Shown: piece by piece, positions 62,473 through 64,000 of the stretch | Layout of the letters: every line of letters starts with the position of its first letter | Numbering within the stretch: position 1 is the first letter of the stretch | Assembly (NCBI GenBank): GCA_001725945.1 | Contig: LRMT01000145.1 | Span: 1-64,000 of the forward strand | Reading direction: 5' to 3' | Origin: Cupriavidus sp. UYMMa02A | GTDB lineage: Bacteria; Pseudomonadota; Gammaproteobacteria; Burkholderiales; Burkholderiaceae | Length of the DNA stretch: 64,000 nt | Program-made: the position numbers and the translations under genes | Notes under the pieces: generated by a model | Databases searched by the model: none | What the model saw: the letters and a program-made list of their open reading frames with translations, nothing else | Told to the model about the DNA's origin: nothing

Positions 62473-63249
62473 TCAGATACCGCCCAGGAATACCCGGCCT
62501 ACCTCCGGGTCGCTGCGCAACTCGGCGGCTGGACCGGCCATGGCAAGCTCGCCGGCCACCAGCACGTAGCCAATGTCGGCGAACTCGAGTCCCTTGCGCG
62601 CATTCTGCTCGACCAGCACGATGGTCTTGCCCCGTGCATGCTGCAGTTCGGACAGCAGCTCGAACACCATGCCAACGAAGCGCGGCTCCAGCCCGATCGA
62701 AGGTTCATCGACCAGCAGCACGGAGGGCTCCATCATCAGTGCGCGCGCGATTTCCAGCAGTCGGCGCTCGCCGCCGGACAGCACGCTGGCACGCTGGCCA
62801 CGCCGTCTGGCCAGCGCCGGATATTGCGAGCAGATGCCCGCAGCAGCCTCGCGTGCGTCGGCCCGGCGGCGCATCAGGTAGCCGCCCATCAGCAGGTTCT
62901 CCTCGACGGTCATGTCCGGGAACACGGAGCTGTCCTGCAGCACATAGGCGAGCCCGGCGCGCCGCAGTCTCTGCGCGGGCCGCAGGTGCGTGACATCTTC
63001 ACCGTTCAGGCGGATCGTCCCGGCATGGATGCGGGCGAAGCCATAGACCGCATGCAGCAGCGTGGACTTGCCGGCACCGTTCGGCCCGATGAGGCACAGC
63101 GATTGCCCTCTCGCCACGTAAAGGCTGACGCCGTGCAGGATTTCCATGGCGCCATATCCGGCCACGAGACTATCGACTGCCAGCACCGGCGAATCGCCGG
63201 CAAGCTGCCTGAGAAGCGCCGCGTCGGGGCGTTCGCGCGGAGCCGCCAC
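62473..63249 (-). CDS. livF: LivF-type ABC transporter ATP-binding protein
   Basis: 258 residues from GTG 63249, overlapping the livG stop by one base (TAGTG). Walker A GPNGAGKSTLL, Q-loop LQDSSVFPDMTVEENL, signature LSGGERRLLEIARALM, Walker B SVLLVDEPSIGL and H-loop-region IVLVEQNARKGL (Gln-Asn in place of His, as usual in LivF). It energises import of branched-chain amino acids or aromatic or aliphatic acids. Confidence 0.93.
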   Translation of the reverse strand: MAAPRERPDAALLRQLAGDSPVLAVDSLVAGYGAMEILHGVSLYVARGQSLCLIGPNGAGKSTLLHAVYGFARIHAGTIRLNGEDVTHLRPAQRLRRAGLAYVLQDSSVFPDMTVEENLLMGGYLMRRRADAREAAAGICSQYPALARRRGQRASVLSGGERRLLEIARALMMEPSVLLVDEPSIGLEPRFVGMVFELLSELQHARGKTIVLVEQNARKGLEFADIGYVLVAGELAMAGPAAELRSDPEVGRVFLGGI

Positions 63250-63992
63250 TATTGTCCTCCCAGGTACGCTTCGATGACCTCCGGATCGCGCAGGATCTGT
63301 TCGGGCTCGCCCTCGGCGAGCAGCTTGCCGTGCGCAAGGCAGTAGACGTAGCCAGCCAGCTCGGCAATGACGTGCATGTTGTGCTCGATCACCAGCAACG
63401 TAACGCCGGACTCCGCATTCACGCGCCGCAGCAGCGCCACCAGCTCGTCGACCATGGCCGGGTTGATGCCCGCGGTCGGCTCATCAAGCAGCAGGATCCT
63501 GGGTTCGTTCATCAGCGCCATGGCCAGCTCAAGCAGCTTCTGCTGCCCGAACGACAGGCTGCCGGCGCGCCAATCCGGCCGCGCATGCAGCCCGACCAGC
63601 CGCAACAGGCTGTCGGCGCGCGCCCGCGCGCCCGCAGACTCGCGTGCCCACATCGCAAGCCAGCTCTCGCCCGCGCGCGACCCACTCACAAGCAGGTTCT
63701 GCCGGCAGCTCATGTTGCCGAAGACGCGGGTCTGCTGGAAGGTGCGCGCGAGCCCCAAGCGGGCGATCTGCGGCACGCGCAGGTGTGAGATGTCACGCCC
63801 GCCGAACCAGATCGAGCCGCTGTCCACGGCGTGCGTGCCGGCAATGACGTTGAACAGCGTGGTCTTGCCGGAACCGTTCGGGCCGATCAGGCCCACGATG
63901 GTCCCCTGCGCCACATGCAGCGAGATATCGCGGTTGGCGACCACGCCGTCGAAGGCTTTGGTGACGTCGCGCACCTCAAGCAGGTCAGGCAT
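63249..63992 (-). CDS. livG: LivG-type ABC transporter ATP-binding protein
   Basis: 247 residues. Walker A GPNGSGKTTLFNVIAG, LARTFQQTRVF (Q-loop), signature LSFGQQKLLELAMALM (SFGQQ variant usual in LivG), Walker B RILLLDEPTAGINP and VIEHNMHVI. Start ATG 63992 lies eight bases from the window end; permease and binding-protein genes are presumably beyond it. Together with livF it forms the ATPase pair. Confidence 0.93.
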   Translation of the reverse strand: MPDLLEVRDVTKAFDGVVANRDISLHVAQGTIVGLIGPNGSGKTTLFNVIAGTHAVDSGSIWFGGRDISHLRVPQIARLGLARTFQQTRVFGNMSCRQNLLVSGSRAGESWLAMWARESAGARARADSLLRLVGLHARPDWRAGSLSFGQQKLLELAMALMNEPRILLLDEPTAGINPAMVDELVALLRRVNAESGVTLLVIEHNMHVIAELAGYVYCLAHGKLLAEGEPEQILRDPEVIEAYLGGQ

Positions 63993-64000
63993 GATGTGCT

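Overview
The window is GC-rich DNA from a betaproteobacterium, most likely Burkholderiales of the Cupriavidus/Ralstonia type. The evidence is two Bug-type tricarboxylate receptors, several CaiB and IclR genes in catabolic clusters, an OmpC-type porin, and a DUF1302/DUF1329/MMPL/YCF48 module for hydrophobic substrates. I see no rRNA, tRNA, CRISPR, transposase or phage gene. It reads as a catabolic region.

Layout. 1-4.2 kb: a glycine-zipper protein and a BvgAS-like two-component pair. 4.4-14.3 kb: an alicyclic-acid cluster with BadH and BadI homologues, an acyl-CoA dehydrogenase, a MaoC hydratase, a CaiB CoA-transferase, a thioesterase, a racemase, an enoyl-reductase-like MDR, a Bug receptor and an IclR regulator. 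14.3-18.1 kb: a FadB-like protein and a thiolase/DUF35 pair. 18.2-30.8 kb: a second IclR gene and an Atu-like operon (ADP-forming acyl-CoA synthetase, AtuC-, AtuD-, AtuE-, AtuF- and AtuA-like proteins, Bug receptor, thioesterase). 31.2-44.6 kb: one minus-strand operon for a complete Hsa/Mhp-type meta-cleavage route (flavin monooxygenase and reductase, extradiol dioxygenase, hydrolase, hydratase, aldolase, acylating aldehyde dehydrogenase) with the envelope module in its middle. 44.9-49.6 kb: a phenol-sensor-type sigma54 activator, a formylglycine-generating enzyme with a signal peptide, and an arylsulfatase. 49.9-58.9 kb: LysR, MHS transporter, porin, M20 hydrolase, AhpD-like protein, AraC, LysR and quinone oxidoreductase. 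59.3-59.5 kb: an unidentified structured small RNA. 59.7-64 kb: a UPF0182 membrane protein and LivG/LivF.

How the genes may work together. The meta-cleavage operon and the sulfatase/FGE unit each begin with a near-perfect sigma54 promoter and share an upstream element at the same distance. This suggests one regulon, controlled by the sigma54 activator between them, that removes sulfate from a phenolic ester and then cleaves the ring. The Bad-like and Atu-like clusters could consume alicyclic and branched isoprenoid acids, possibly side-chain products of the same compound. That last link is inference.

Quality warning. About 29 of 51 protein genes carry one or more single-base frameshifts, while the downstream frame stays open and family-like. 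At ten junctions checked by eye, adding back one base, mostly G or C in a short run, restores the protein. I treat these as probable sequence errors and annotate whole genes across the shifts.
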